Shown: positions 16,844-25,444 of the stretch, in pieces | Position numbering within the stretch: the first letter of the stretch is position 1 | Layout of the letters: the number at the start of each line of letters is the position of its first letter | DNA from: Gemmatimonas sp. | GTDB taxonomy: Bacteria; Gemmatimonadota; Gemmatimonadetes; Gemmatimonadales; Gemmatimonadaceae | Length of the DNA stretch: 64,000 nt | Direction: 5' to 3' | Assembly (NCBI RefSeq): GCF_021298855.1 | Contig: NZ_JAJTHI010000010.1 | Coordinates: 186,001 to 250,000, forward strand | The notes under the pieces: generated by a model | The model's database searches: none | Told to the model about the DNA's origin: nothing | What the model saw: the letters and a program-made list of their open reading frames with translations, nothing else | Translations under genes and position numbers: made by a program

Positions 16844-18898
16844 TTATTCGATGCGGGTCACGCGCAACCGGGTGGTGCTGCGCGCGTCCGTCTGCAGCAT
16901 CGCCCGCTGCGTCCCCACGCCCACGCCGTCGAGTACGGCGAACGCCGCGGAGAAGCCCCGCACCGTCCCGGCATATTCCCAGGTGCCCGCCTCGAGAACG
17001 GTCGTGCGCAGCGGTGCACCGCGGAACACGGTGGGGAACATGGCGGCCAACCCCTCCCAGACACTCCCGCTGTCCCAACTGCGCAGCGCGGCCGCCCCGC
17101 GGCGCGTGTCCGCGTCGACCTGATCAGCCATCCACTGGTCGAGCATATCGGCGGGAGACTTCCCGGAAAGACTGGCGAGCGCCCCAAGGCCCAGGCCGGC
17201 ATCTCCTCGCACCAGGGCGCGGATGAGACGGCTTTCGTCCCCGTGCGTCGCGTCCAGCACCGAACGCACGAGTGACCATCCACTGGCATAGGGGGTGGCA
17301 TCGCTGGGGGACACCGATCCGAGCGGCGACAGGGCTGCGGGATTGCGCAGAAACTGGTGCAGGACGGCGAAATGCTTGTACATCACCAGCGGGCGGTCGT
17401 CACACCAGACGAGTTCGCAGTGCACACTCGAGGCAAAGGAGGTACGCCCCAGCCACTGGCCCCCGCCGCGGAAGGTGCGCGAGTACAGTTCTTCCGCCAG
17501 ACGGGCCGTGGCTTCTTCCAGCCATGGCTCTTCGAAGTCCCGACCGCGGGACAGACGCTCCGCAAAGCTGGCCAGGTGCTTCGTTTCGTGGACCAGCGTG
17601 GAGCGCAGGGCGCGCAGCCAGTCCGCCGGGGATTCCCCGTTGCCGGGCACCCGGATGTACATCACTTCATCGGCGCTGCTGCCGCTCATGATGCTGCGCG
17701 GGTACAGGTTGCACGCGTTCACGAATGCCGCGGTGCCCGGCATGACCGTATTCACCACCGGGGTGAAGAGCAGGGTCACGCGGCCATCGCCGTCGAGCAG
17801 GGCGTTCCGCGCCAAGGGGTTGCCCAGGTGCTGCTGCACCAGCGGCAGCATCACGCGCTCGTACTCTTCGCCAAGGCGTGCGAACCAGCCGTCCATGTGC
17901 CCCGCCGTTGGCGCCGCGACATCTTCCAACAGCACGGCACTGGCACCTGCGTACACCACGCGCGCCTGTACGGGCCGGGAGGCGGCGCAGCTCCCCGTCG
18001 CCACGCGCTGATTCGCGACATCACCCACCTGCCAGCGCACTGCGGAACGTGCCGCCGTACCCTGGGAAGCGGTGCCGACAGGGGGCGCGGCGAGCGACGG
18101 CTGCGTGGCCATGCGCGCCAGGAACGCCTGTGCATCCAGCCTCGCCAGATGCTGCGCCACGGCTTCATGCTCGACAGGCGCGTATCCCCAAGGGCGGGCA
18201 GACGCCGCGGCGGGCGCCGGATCAGCGGGACGGGCGGTTGCCGCGCGCATGCGCTGTACGGAGCCATCCGCGATGACGGCCCCCCGGCGTTCGGCGAGTG
18301 CCCCTCGCCCGACGCCGGCAAGCGTGAAGCCCGACAGGTGCTCGACGTTGGCGACCGTGTTCATGACCGTGAAAACGAATCGTGCCGAGTCATCTGCCGA
18401 CCCGACCAGATCGAGACACTGCGCGTCGCCAACCGACGGGGCCACGATGGAACCGCCAACAGGGAGCTCCACGCGAAGAGCGGGGGCCACGGCGACATTG
18501 CCGTGGAATGCCCACCCCGGCCCCTTCACCGTGATCGCTGCCGTCGACACTCGACAGGAGGCCGACGTGCTGGGCATCCGCATCCACACGCGGTCGCCCG
18601 CGATGGAGTCCACCGGGACTGGCGCCCCGTCAATGGTGGCCCGGAACGCTGCAGCCGTGGACAGCAGTCGCTCGCCACGAAACGCCAAGACCGCTCCGAA
18701 CTGCACGCTGTCGGTTGCCAGCTGCAACGATCGAACACCGCCTGCCGGTGTTGCCGGTTCCTCGGTTGGCGCCTGTAGAGTGTTATCGTTGCACCCCTGC
18801 AACACCCCCAAGAGCGATGCCAGCAACGCGATCCGGGAGAGTGGGAGCCCCCGACCGGCGTATCGGCGATAAACGCTTGTGGTGAAGTGACTTGGCAT
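16844..18898 (-). CDS. Secreted lipoprotein with HExxH metallopeptidase motif
   Basis: A 684-aa exported protein. The N-terminus has a hydrophobic signal (IALLASLLGVLQGC) with a lipobox-like LQGC, so it is probably anchored as a lipoprotein. Residues about 55-140 resemble an IPT/TIG-like beta domain (VQFGAVLAFRGERL). The C-terminal half has LVHETKHLASFAERL, an HExxH zinc motif, followed about 20 residues later by EEPWLEEATARLAEE with candidate third-ligand glutamates. This layout resembles peptidase families such as M30, but I cannot assign a family firmly. It is transcribed in the same direction as the NRPS and ends 166 bp before it, so it may or may not belong to the biosynthetic operon. 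GGAAG lies only 2 nt before the ATG, making the exact start uncertain. Confidence 0.75.
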   Translation of the reverse strand: MPSHFTTSVYRRYAGRGLPLSRIALLASLLGVLQGCNDNTLQAPTEEPATPAGGVRSLQLATDSVQFGAVLAFRGERLLSTAAAFRATIDGAPVPVDSIAGDRVWMRMPSTSASCRVSTAAITVKGPGWAFHGNVAVAPALRVELPVGGSIVAPSVGDAQCLDLVGSADDSARFVFTVMNTVANVEHLSGFTLAGVGRGALAERRGAVIADGSVQRMRAATARPADPAPAAASARPWGYAPVEHEAVAQHLARLDAQAFLARMATQPSLAAPPVGTASQGTAARSAVRWQVGDVANQRVATGSCAASRPVQARVVYAGASAVLLEDVAAPTAGHMDGWFARLGEEYERVMLPLVQQHLGNPLARNALLDGDGRVTLLFTPVVNTVMPGTAAFVNACNLYPRSIMSGSSADEVMYIRVPGNGESPADWLRALRSTLVHETKHLASFAERLSRGRDFEEPWLEEATARLAEELYSRTFRGGGQWLGRTSFASSVHCELVWCDDRPLVMYKHFAVLHQFLRNPAALSPLGSVSPSDATPYASGWSLVRSVLDATHGDESRLIRALVRGDAGLGLGALASLSGKSPADMLDQWMADQVDADTRRGAAALRSWDSGSVWEGLAAMFPTVFRGAPLRTTVLEAGTWEYAGTVRGFSAAFAVLDGVGVGTQRAMLQTDARSTTRLRVTRIE

Positions 18899-19082
18899 GT
18901 CTTCCGGCGACCGTTACCGACGTGGCGTGTTCGTCACACGGCGGTATCGAGGGGCAACTCGCGTGCCGGTATCGGCCATGCCCGTCGCCGAAGAGCGGTC
19001 ACCTTTCTCCCGCCTCATCACCACCTTAGATCATTAGGGTGCACCGTCTCGTGCGTCCTCCCCGCCCATTCCGTCACCCCCC

Positions 19083-20252
19083 ATGAGTCCCACCGCCGCC
19101 GAATCCGCCCATCTCCCGCTGACCATCCTGTCCGAAGAGGAGGAGCTCTTCCGTGCCGCCGTGGCCGAGCTGGCGCACTCTGACGTCGCGCCGCGCGTAC
19201 GGGCCATGGAAGAGGCAGGCAAGGTCGATCCCGCACTGACCGCCAAGTTCTTCGAGCTCGGACTCATGGGCATCGCACTGCCCGAGCAGTACGGCGGCGC
19301 TGGCGGGTCGCTCATGATGGTCACCCTCGCCGTGGAAGAGCTGAGCAAGGTGGACGCTTCGGCGGCGATTCAGGTGGATGTCCAGAACACGCTCGTCAAC
19401 TATCCGCTGCACCGGTACGGCAATGCGGAGCAGCGCGCGCGCATCCTGCCGCGCATGACGGCCGACACGATCGGCGCCTACGCCCTCTCCGAACCCGGCT
19501 CGGGCTCGGACGCGTTTGGCCTCGCGACCCGCGCCACGCGGGCCGACGGCGGATGGACGCTCGATGGCAGCAAGGCGTGGATCACCAATGGTGGGGAAGC
19601 CAGCGTGTTCGTCGTGTTTGCCAACACCCGCCCCGATATGGGCTACAAGGGCATCACGGCGTTCATCGTGGAGAAGGGCACGCCCGGCTTTTCGGTGGGC
19701 AAGAAGGAAGACAAGCTCGGCATTCGCGCCTCCAGCACCACGAGCCTGCACTTCGAGAACGTCTTCGTATCCGACGCGAACGTGCTTGGCGAGGTCGGTG
19801 CGGGGTACAAGATCGCCATCGAAACGCTCAACGAGGGGCGCATCGGCATCGGAGCGCAGATGCTGGGGGTGGCCCAGGGCGCCCTGCAGGCGGCCATCGC
19901 GCATTTGAAGGAACGCAAACAGTTCGGCAAGGCGCTGGCGGAGTTCCAGGGGATCCAGTTCCAGGTCGCGCAGGCCGCCACCGAACTCGAAGCCGCGCGC
20001 CTCATGGTCTACAACGCGGCACGCCTCAAGGACGCGGGCCGCGACATCGCGCGCGAGGGCGCCATGGCCAAGCTGTACGCCTCCCAGATGTGTGAGCGCG
20101 TGACGAGCCTCTGCGTGGAGCTGTTCGGTGGCTACGGCTACACGCGCGAGTACCCGGCGGAAAAGTTCTACCGCGACGCCAAGATCGGCACCATTTACGA
20201 AGGCACGAGCAACATGCAGCTGCAGACCATCGCCAAGGCCGTCCTGCGGTAG
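19083..20252 (+). CDS. Acyl-CoA dehydrogenase
   Basis: FAD-dependent acyl-CoA dehydrogenase of 389 aa, catalysing alpha,beta-dehydrogenation of acyl-CoA thioesters in fatty-acid or branched-chain amino-acid breakdown, with electrons passed to ETF. Seen: the N-terminal helical domain, the FAD/substrate segment YALSEPGSGSDAFG and WITNGGEASVFVVF, the C-terminal motif RKQFGKALAEFQGIQF, and the catalytic base Glu373 in IYEGTSNMQLQTIAK, the position used by short-chain and butyryl-type enzymes. Length is typical. The start ATG 19083 gives a normal N-terminus. A TTAGATCATTA stretch at 19025-19035 could hold its -10. The VanZ-like gene follows after 20 bp. The substrate chain length cannot be read from sequence. 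Confidence 0.95.
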   Translation: MSPTAAESAHLPLTILSEEEELFRAAVAELAHSDVAPRVRAMEEAGKVDPALTAKFFELGLMGIALPEQYGGAGGSLMMVTLAVEELSKVDASAAIQVDVQNTLVNYPLHRYGNAEQRARILPRMTADTIGAYALSEPGSGSDAFGLATRATRADGGWTLDGSKAWITNGGEASVFVVFANTRPDMGYKGITAFIVEKGTPGFSVGKKEDKLGIRASSTTSLHFENVFVSDANVLGEVGAGYKIAIETLNEGRIGIGAQMLGVAQGALQAAIAHLKERKQFGKALAEFQGIQFQVAQAATELEAARLMVYNAARLKDAGRDIAREGAMAKLYASQMCERVTSLCVELFGGYGYTREYPAEKFYRDAKIGTIYEGTSNMQLQTIAKAVLR

Positions 20253-20272
20253 CCGGCGTCGGCCGTTTCGCC

Positions 20273-21544
20273 ATGCGTTCACGCCAGGCATCGGCGGCGC
20301 TGCTGCTTGGCGCCGTTGGTGTGATCGCCATGGCCACGCTGGTACCGGCCGGTGGTGTGCCCGCGACGCGCGTGCCACCTGCGTGGTGTCTGGTGTGCGG
20401 CCCCGCGTGGCTCGCTGACGCCGTCGCGAACGTTGTCCTGTTCCTGCCGCTGGGCGCCGCCATGTACGTGGGACGGCGGGGGGTCCGCGCCGCAGGGGTC
20501 GTTGGTCTGACCGTCTCGCTGGCCGTCGAGCTGGTGCAATGGAGCGGTTGGCTCGGGTCGCGCTCACCAGCCATCGCCGACGTGGCGACGAACACCATCG
20601 GTACCCTCGTCGGGTGGGCCACGATGCCCGCGGCGCGCGCCGTTCGCGGGTCGGCTGGCGCATCGGCCCGCCGTCTCGCCAATGCCTGGGGCGGCATGGT
20701 GGTGCTCGTGCTCGTTGGCACGAGCCTGTTGCTGCAGCCCGCCGTTCCCCGGAACGCCGCCGGCGAGACGATCACGCGCCCCAGCCGGTTCAGCTACTCG
20801 CCGGCGTTCGGCTATTTCGGCGGCGAGATCCGCGCGGTCTCGTTCAACGGCCAACCCATCCCGCATCCGGGCTACGGTCCGCTGGTGCGGGAGGCCATGG
20901 CCCTCGGCGACACGTTCCGTCTCGAGCTGCAGCTTCGCCGACTCGAGCCCACCATGACGCGGCGATCGATCGTGTTCGTGCACGCGGCCGGCGACAGCAC
21001 GCCCGTGCTGATGCTGGCGCAACATGGCTCACGCGTGGAACTGCGGCAGCGGACCAACGCCGAGGCAGCCGGATTCACCCCCCTCGTGCTGGTCCACGAA
21101 ACCGGCGTATGGAGTCCCGACGAGCCGGTGCGCATCGCGGCGACGAGTTCGTCACGAACGATGGCGATCACGACGCTGCGGAATGGTCGCGCCACCTCGA
21201 GCCAATGGTCAGTGACCCCGCTGGTGGGGTGGGCCCTGTGGCAATCCATGATCGGTCCGGGGCACGGCGGCGCGCGCCTCGTGCACGGAGGTTGGATCGT
21301 CGTGCTCTTCCTGCCTTTGGGGTGGCTGGTCACGGGGACCCGACCGGGACGCCCCGTGATCGGCTTCGACAGCTCGCTGCTCTGGCCCACCACACTGGCC
21401 CTGACGCTGCTGCTGCTGCCGGTCGCCTTCGGCAATCCTCCCGTGCGTCTCGTCGACTGGCTGCTGGTGATCGGGTCTTACGGCACCGGGACGTTACTTC
21501 GTCGCGACAACGCGACCCGCCAGTCCGCCGGTCAGGCCGCATAG
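20273..21544 (+). CDS. VanZ-like integral membrane protein with a large soluble insert
   Basis: 423 aa. The N-terminal third is a VanZ-like domain: MRSRQASAALLLGAVGVIAM, then ADAVANVVLFLPLGAAMYVG, VSLAVELVQWSG and IADVATNTIGTLVGW, the characteristic N-x3-FxPLG / EL-Q / D...N pattern. One more membrane helix follows (MVVLVLVGTSLLL), then about 190 residues of beta-rich soluble sequence (FSYSPAFGYFGGEIRAVSFNG), and two or three C-terminal helices. The soluble part resembles a lectin/LamG-like sandwich by composition only. It is probably co-transcribed with the acyl-CoA dehydrogenase. Its stop TAG overlaps a TAGATT that could be the -10 of the next gene. Role unknown; VanZ relatives are linked to teicoplanin resistance and envelope functions. 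Confidence 0.8.
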   Translation: MRSRQASAALLLGAVGVIAMATLVPAGGVPATRVPPAWCLVCGPAWLADAVANVVLFLPLGAAMYVGRRGVRAAGVVGLTVSLAVELVQWSGWLGSRSPAIADVATNTIGTLVGWATMPAARAVRGSAGASARRLANAWGGMVVLVLVGTSLLLQPAVPRNAAGETITRPSRFSYSPAFGYFGGEIRAVSFNGQPIPHPGYGPLVREAMALGDTFRLELQLRRLEPTMTRRSIVFVHAAGDSTPVLMLAQHGSRVELRQRTNAEAAGFTPLVLVHETGVWSPDEPVRIAATSSSRTMAITTLRNGRATSSQWSVTPLVGWALWQSMIGPGHGGARLVHGGWIVVLFLPLGWLVTGTRPGRPVIGFDSSLLWPTTLALTLLLLPVAFGNPPVRLVDWLLVIGSYGTGTLLRRDNATRQSAGQAA

Positions 21545-21586
21545 ATTTGCTCCGGGTCATCCACTTCGCTTCCTGGGGTCATTGCC

Positions 21587-22891
21587 ATGCGCATTGCCAT
21601 GATCGGCACCGGCTACGTCGGCCTTGTGTCCGGTGCCTGCTTCGCCGAGTTCGGTTCGACGGTCACCTGCGTGGACAGGAACGCGGAGAAGATCGAGCAG
21701 CTGCGCCGTGGCGAGATCCCCATGTACGAGCCAGGCCTCGAGGATCTGGTGGAGCGGGGCATGCGCAGTGGGCGCCTGCGCTTCACCACCGACCTCCCCG
21801 GTGCGGTGGCCGATGCCGATGCGGTGTTCCTGGCCGTGGGCACCCCCAGCCGGCGTGGCGATGGACACGCCGACCTGCGCTACGTGGAGGCCGCCGCCAT
21901 GGACGTGGCGCGCGCGCTGCGCGGCTATACGGTCATCGTCACCAAGAGCACGGTACCGGTGGGCACGGGACGCCGTGTGGCGGCGCTCGTGCGCGAAACG
22001 AATCCCGACGCGGCGTTCGATGTGGCGTCGAACCCCGAGTTTCTGCGCGAAGGGTCGGCCATTGGCGATTTCATGCGCCCCGACCGGGTCGTGATCGGCT
22101 GCGAAACCGATCGCGCCCGTGACGTGCTGCGCGAACTCTACCGTCCGCTCTTCCTCATGGAAACGCCCATCGTGATGACGAGTCTCGAGACGGCGGAGCT
22201 CACCAAGTACGCGGCGAATGCGTTTCTCGCCACCAAGATCACCTTCATCAACGAAATTGCCGACCTGTGCGAGAAGCTCGGCGCCGATGTGCAAGACGTG
22301 GCCCGCGGCATGGGCCTCGACGGTCGCATCGGCAAGAAGTTTCTGCACGCCGGGCCGGGCTATGGGGGCAGCTGTTTCCCCAAGGACACCTTGGCGCTCG
22401 CACGTACGGCACAGGATGTGGGTTCACCGGTCCGCCTGGTGGAGACCGTGGTGCAGATCAACGACCGTCGCAAGGGGGCCATGGCCGGCCGCATCATGAG
22501 CGCGTGCGGAGGCACGGTGCGGGGCAAGACGATTGCGGTGCTAGGGGTCGCGTTCAAGCCCAATACCGACGACATGCGTGACGCGCCGAGCCTGTCGATC
22601 ATTCCGGCACTCCAGGACGCCGGCGCGCACGTCAAGGCGTTCGACCCGGCAGCGATGCCCGAGGGCGAGCCGCTGTTGCCGGGGGTGGAGTGGTGCACCG
22701 ACCCGTATGCGACAGCAACCGGGGCCCACGCCGTGGCGCTGCTGACCGAGTGGAACGAGTTCCGCGGGCTCGACCTTGAACGGCTGGGGAGCGCGATGGC
22801 GCAGCGGATCTTCGTCGACCTGCGCAACGTGTATCGGCCGGAGGCGGTGAGAGCGCAGGGGTTCACGTATACGAGCGTTGGCAGAGCGTGA
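21587..22891 (+). CDS. ugd: UDP-glucose 6-dehydrogenase
   Basis: NAD-dependent four-electron oxidation of UDP-glucose to UDP-glucuronate, a precursor for acidic exopolysaccharide. The 434-aa protein has the N-terminal Rossmann motif MRIAMIGTGYVGLVSGACF, the signature STVPVGTG, SNPEFLREGSA, the central helix ELTKYAANAFLATKITFINE and the catalytic Cys263 in GYGGSCFPKDT. The C-terminal UDP-binding domain has LGVAFKPNTDDMRDAPSL. Length and order match the family. The closely related GDP-mannose dehydrogenase is less likely given the FKPNTDDMRDAPS motif. The leader from a possible TAGATT -10 at 21542-21547 would be about 33 nt. It fits with the glycosyltransferase and deacetylase in the window. 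Confidence 0.95.
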   Translation: MRIAMIGTGYVGLVSGACFAEFGSTVTCVDRNAEKIEQLRRGEIPMYEPGLEDLVERGMRSGRLRFTTDLPGAVADADAVFLAVGTPSRRGDGHADLRYVEAAAMDVARALRGYTVIVTKSTVPVGTGRRVAALVRETNPDAAFDVASNPEFLREGSAIGDFMRPDRVVIGCETDRARDVLRELYRPLFLMETPIVMTSLETAELTKYAANAFLATKITFINEIADLCEKLGADVQDVARGMGLDGRIGKKFLHAGPGYGGSCFPKDTLALARTAQDVGSPVRLVETVVQINDRRKGAMAGRIMSACGGTVRGKTIAVLGVAFKPNTDDMRDAPSLSIIPALQDAGAHVKAFDPAAMPEGEPLLPGVEWCTDPYATATGAHAVALLTEWNEFRGLDLERLGSAMAQRIFVDLRNVYRPEAVRAQGFTYTSVGRA

Positions 22892-23060
22892 GACGGGGGG
22901 AACGGTAACGGCGAAAAGGTGGAGGGGCGTAAAGAGTGGCCTCCTGACAGCACCGCGGTAGCGGGCCACCGCCGAGTGCTGGCGCCATGCAGCTTGGAGG
23001 CAACGCGTAACGCCGTCCAACTTCACGCCTTTCCGCGGCACCGCAGGTGCCGCCCCCGGG

Positions 23061-23066
23061 TATAAT
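23061..23066 (+). promoter_or_regulatory. Consensus -10 box TATAAT directly before the YggT-like gene
   Basis: TATAAT followed by only 5 nt and the ATG at 23072. If used, transcription starts at about the ATG, giving a leaderless mRNA. No TTGACA-like -35 is present 17 nt upstream. Confidence 0.55.
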
Positions 23067-23071
23067 TCGCC

Positions 23072-23668
23072 ATGCTCGAATCCGTTGCGGGTCTCCTCAA
23101 CACCGTGCTGGCGTTGCTCCGTCCCCTGGTCTTTGCCGCCGGCTTGGTGGCAGGCGTCGGGGCGATTACCTCGTGGGGCGTGCGGACGCGGCGCATTTCC
23201 CCGTTTTCCCCGGTGGCGCGATTCGTCCGGGAACGGATCGACCCGGTACTCATCGCGCCCATGGAGCGTCGCCTGCTGCGGGCCGGGGGCACACCATACG
23301 CGGCCCCGTGGTGGGCGCTGGCGGCGGTCATTCTGGGAGGCCTGCTCCTGCTCTCCGGCCTCCAGTTCCTGCGCGACCAGTTCATCCTCATGGCGTACGC
23401 CAGCCAGAGCGGTGGCGGCATGCTCCTGCTGCTGGTGAAGTGGACGTTCAGCGTGCTGCGCATTGCCCTCTTCGCCCGCGTGATCGCCAGTTGGGTGGGC
23501 GGCGGCCCGTACTCCACGTGGTGGCGCTGGAGCTTCGTGCTCACGGAGTGGTTCCTGGCCCCACTGCGCAATGTGATTCCCACCATCGGCATGATCGACA
23601 TCAGCGTGCTCGTGGCGTATTTCGGCCTGGGCATCGTGGAAACGGTGGTGCTCAGCGCGCTGCGCTGA
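23072..23668 (+). CDS. YggT-family integral membrane protein
   Basis: 198 aa with about four membrane spans. The C-terminal repeat is typical of YggT proteins: VLRIALFARVIASWVGGGPYS, then WFLAPLRNVIPTIGMIDISVLVAYFGLGIVE, including the R-x-I and P-L-R-x-x-I-P elements. The N-terminal half is a long hydrophobic region plus a charged loop (RFVRERIDPVLIAPMERRLL). Family knowledge: YggT-like proteins are small inner-membrane proteins tied loosely to cell division or osmotic adaptation. It has no close operon partners: about 180 bp of non-coding sequence separates it from ugd, and it converges with the EEP gene 26 bp downstream. Start supported by the TATAAT box immediately upstream. Confidence 0.85.
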   Translation: MLESVAGLLNTVLALLRPLVFAAGLVAGVGAITSWGVRTRRISPFSPVARFVRERIDPVLIAPMERRLLRAGGTPYAAPWWALAAVILGGLLLLSGLQFLRDQFILMAYASQSGGGMLLLLVKWTFSVLRIALFARVIASWVGGGPYSTWWRWSFVLTEWFLAPLRNVIPTIGMIDISVLVAYFGLGIVETVVLSALR

Positions 23669-23694
23669 GCACGGCGCCCGACCGCTGGCGGGAA

Positions 23695-24708
23695 TCAGTC
23701 CGGCCAGGCGAGGTCGACCACCACAGGCTGATGCTCGCTGGGGTACCCGGACAGCACGGTGGCGCTGACGGGGCGCAGTGTGGGCGGTACCAGCACGTGG
23801 TCAATGCGCACCGGGAAGATCCCCGCCTGCATGGTGTGGCCGAAACCGACCCCTGCGGCGGCGAAGGCGTTGGTGAGGTCACCCCAGTCTCGGCGGAGAA
23901 TGGCACTGCCGAAGGGCAGGTTGAAATCACCGGCCACGATGAAGGGCCGGTCGCGCCGCGCAACCATCGAGGAGACGAAGGCGGACGCGCGTCCGCGTTC
24001 GTCCAGCGAGGCGCGCAGCCGGGGAACCAGTTCGCCTGGCTGCGGCCATCTCGCGGCCCCGAGCGCATGGCGCGGACTGGGCAGGTGCACTGCGTAGACC
24101 AGCAGGTCACCCTTGGGCGTGCGGATACGCAGCCGGATGGCAGGAGGCGCAGCCGTGGTTCCTCGCGACGCGGGGGGTGTAAGGGGCACCACGTCGACGA
24201 TGGGCCAGCGGGAGGCAAAGCAGTAAGACCCCAGCGAGCCCGCTTCGCGGACCGCCAGGCGCAGCGTCTGGGCGAGTACGACCTTGCAGTCCTGCAGCAG
24301 CACGATGTCGGCGTCCCAGCGACGCAGATCGGCGCGCAACTGCGCGGCCAGCGGCAGACTGAAGTCGGTATTGTAGGTGACGACGCGAAGTGCACGGGGC
24401 GGGGCGCCGGCGGCGCCACGCGGGAGTTCGAACCGGGCGATGCCGAAGACGGCGGCCAGCGTGCCGCCAACGGCGACCAGCGCCGTGGGGGCGCCCGCGA
24501 GGGCCCCCAGGGGAAGCAGCAGGAGCCACGGGAACACCACCCACCACCGGGGGGCGAAGCCCAGCAGCATGCCGAACGGGCTGGCATCGTTCACGGCGGC
24601 CAGGAGGAGCCAACCGATCACCGAGACGGTGCTGGAGAGCCACACCGTCGCGCGAACGAGCCGGGTGACCTGGCCAGGCCGCGAGGGGGCTCGCCCGGCC
24701 TTACCCAC
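23695..24708 (-). CDS. Membrane-anchored endonuclease/exonuclease/phosphatase-family protein
   Basis: 337 aa from GTG 24706-24708. The first 100 residues hold two or three membrane helices (VWLSSTVSVIGWLLLAAV; WWVVFPWLLLLPLGALAGA). The rest is an EEP fold: VVTYNTDFSL (metal-site Asn), VLLQDCKV where the usual catalytic LQE reads LQD, YAVHLPSPRH (His), FIVAGDFNLPFGSA (D-x-N) and SEHQPVVVDLAW, where the usual SDH reads SEH. These conservative changes leave activity plausible but unusual. Members include DNases, phosphatases and sphingomyelinases; the membrane topology suggests an extracytoplasmic catalytic domain. It is convergent with the YggT-like gene. Substrate unknown. Confidence 0.85.
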   Translation of the reverse strand: MGKAGRAPSRPGQVTRLVRATVWLSSTVSVIGWLLLAAVNDASPFGMLLGFAPRWWVVFPWLLLLPLGALAGAPTALVAVGGTLAAVFGIARFELPRGAAGAPPRALRVVTYNTDFSLPLAAQLRADLRRWDADIVLLQDCKVVLAQTLRLAVREAGSLGSYCFASRWPIVDVVPLTPPASRGTTAAPPAIRLRIRTPKGDLLVYAVHLPSPRHALGAARWPQPGELVPRLRASLDERGRASAFVSSMVARRDRPFIVAGDFNLPFGSAILRRDWGDLTNAFAAAGVGFGHTMQAGIFPVRIDHVLVPPTLRPVSATVLSGYPSEHQPVVVDLAWPD

Positions 24709-24790
24709 AGGTTTCGGACTCAGGTGCTCGGACTGTCACAGAAACTGGAGCAGAGGAACAGGGTACGGGAACGGGGTATTCACCTGCTGT

Positions 24791-24808
24791 TAGGACCGGT
24801 CGGTCCTA
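24791..24808. promoter_or_regulatory. Palindromic operator candidate upstream of the fasciclin gene
   Basis: TAGGACCGGTCGGTCCTA, a perfect 8-bp inverted repeat with a 2-bp spacer, 36 bp before the fasciclin ATG. The symmetric half-site with a GACCG core is reminiscent of TetR-family (NemR-type) operators. No such regulator gene is adjacent. It could also bind a regulator controlling the divergent EEP gene at 24708. Confidence 0.5.
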
Positions 24809-24844
24809 CATGTACTGGAACCCGACGACATGGAGTTGTCACCG

Positions 24845-25333
24845 ATGCGCACGCTTTCCCTGATCGCTACGGCCGCCGTGCTGGCCTTTGCTGCCCCCAC
24901 CGTTGCCCAGGCGCAGGATAAGGATATCGTCGAGACCGCCGTGGCGGCGGGCTCGTTCAAGACGCTCGCCAAGCTGCTTGGCGATGCCGGCCTGATCGAA
25001 ACGCTGAAGGGCCCGGGCCCGTTCACCGTGTTCGCCCCGACCGACGAAGCGTTCGCCAAGGTCCCCGCGGCGACGCTCGAAGCGCTGGGCAAGGACAAGG
25101 CGAAGCTCAAGAGCGTCCTGCTGTACCACGTCGTGGCTGGCAAGGTCATGGCGGCCGATGCGCTCAAGCTCGCCGGCAAGGGTGCCAAGACGGTCGAAGG
25201 CTCCGAGGCCAAGATCTCCGTCATGGGCGGCACGCCGATGATCAACAACGCGCACATCGTGAAGACCGATATCGCCGCCAAGAACGGCGTGATTCACGTG
25301 ATCGACGCCGTCATCCTGCCGCCGAGCAAGTAA
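24845..25333 (+). CDS. Secreted fasciclin-domain protein
   Basis: 162 aa with a signal peptide ([24 protein letters not shown], cut probably after AQA) and one FAS1 domain: [37 protein letters not shown] (H1 box), [13 protein letters not shown], then [25 protein letters not shown] (H2 box). FAS1 proteins are extracellular adhesion or matrix domains. The start ATG 24845 has GGAG 9 nt upstream; an ATG 15 bp earlier lacks this. A palindromic operator-like site lies 36 bp upstream and a strong hairpin terminator 50 bp downstream, so it is a monocistronic, probably regulated unit. It lies next to two PEP-CTERM proteins, consistent with a surface-matrix neighbourhood. Confidence 0.95.
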   Translation: MRTLSLIATAAVLAFAAPTVAQAQDKDIVETAVAAGSFKTLAKLLGDAGLIETLKGPGPFTVFAPTDEAFAKVPAATLEALGKDKAKLKSVLLYHVVAGKVMAADALKLAGKGAKTVEGSEAKISVMGGTPMINNAHIVKTDIAAKNGVIHVIDAVILPPSK

Positions 25334-25376
25334 GGCGGGGATGGGCGCGTTGCCGCTCTGAACGGCAACCGCAGAC

Positions 25377-25411
25377 AAAAAAACGCCACCCGATTCGGGT
25401 GGCGTTTTTTT
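25377..25411. terminator. Bidirectional intrinsic terminator
   Basis: A-tract, ACGCCACCCGA stem (25383-25393), one-base centre, TCGGGTGGCGT (25395-25405), then a T-tract to 25411. The A and T tracts flank both sides, so it can stop the fasciclin gene on plus and the PEP-CTERM gene on minus. Confidence 0.92.
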
Positions 25412-25444
25412 GCGTGGCGGCGTTCCGGGTGCCGCGCACGCGCG

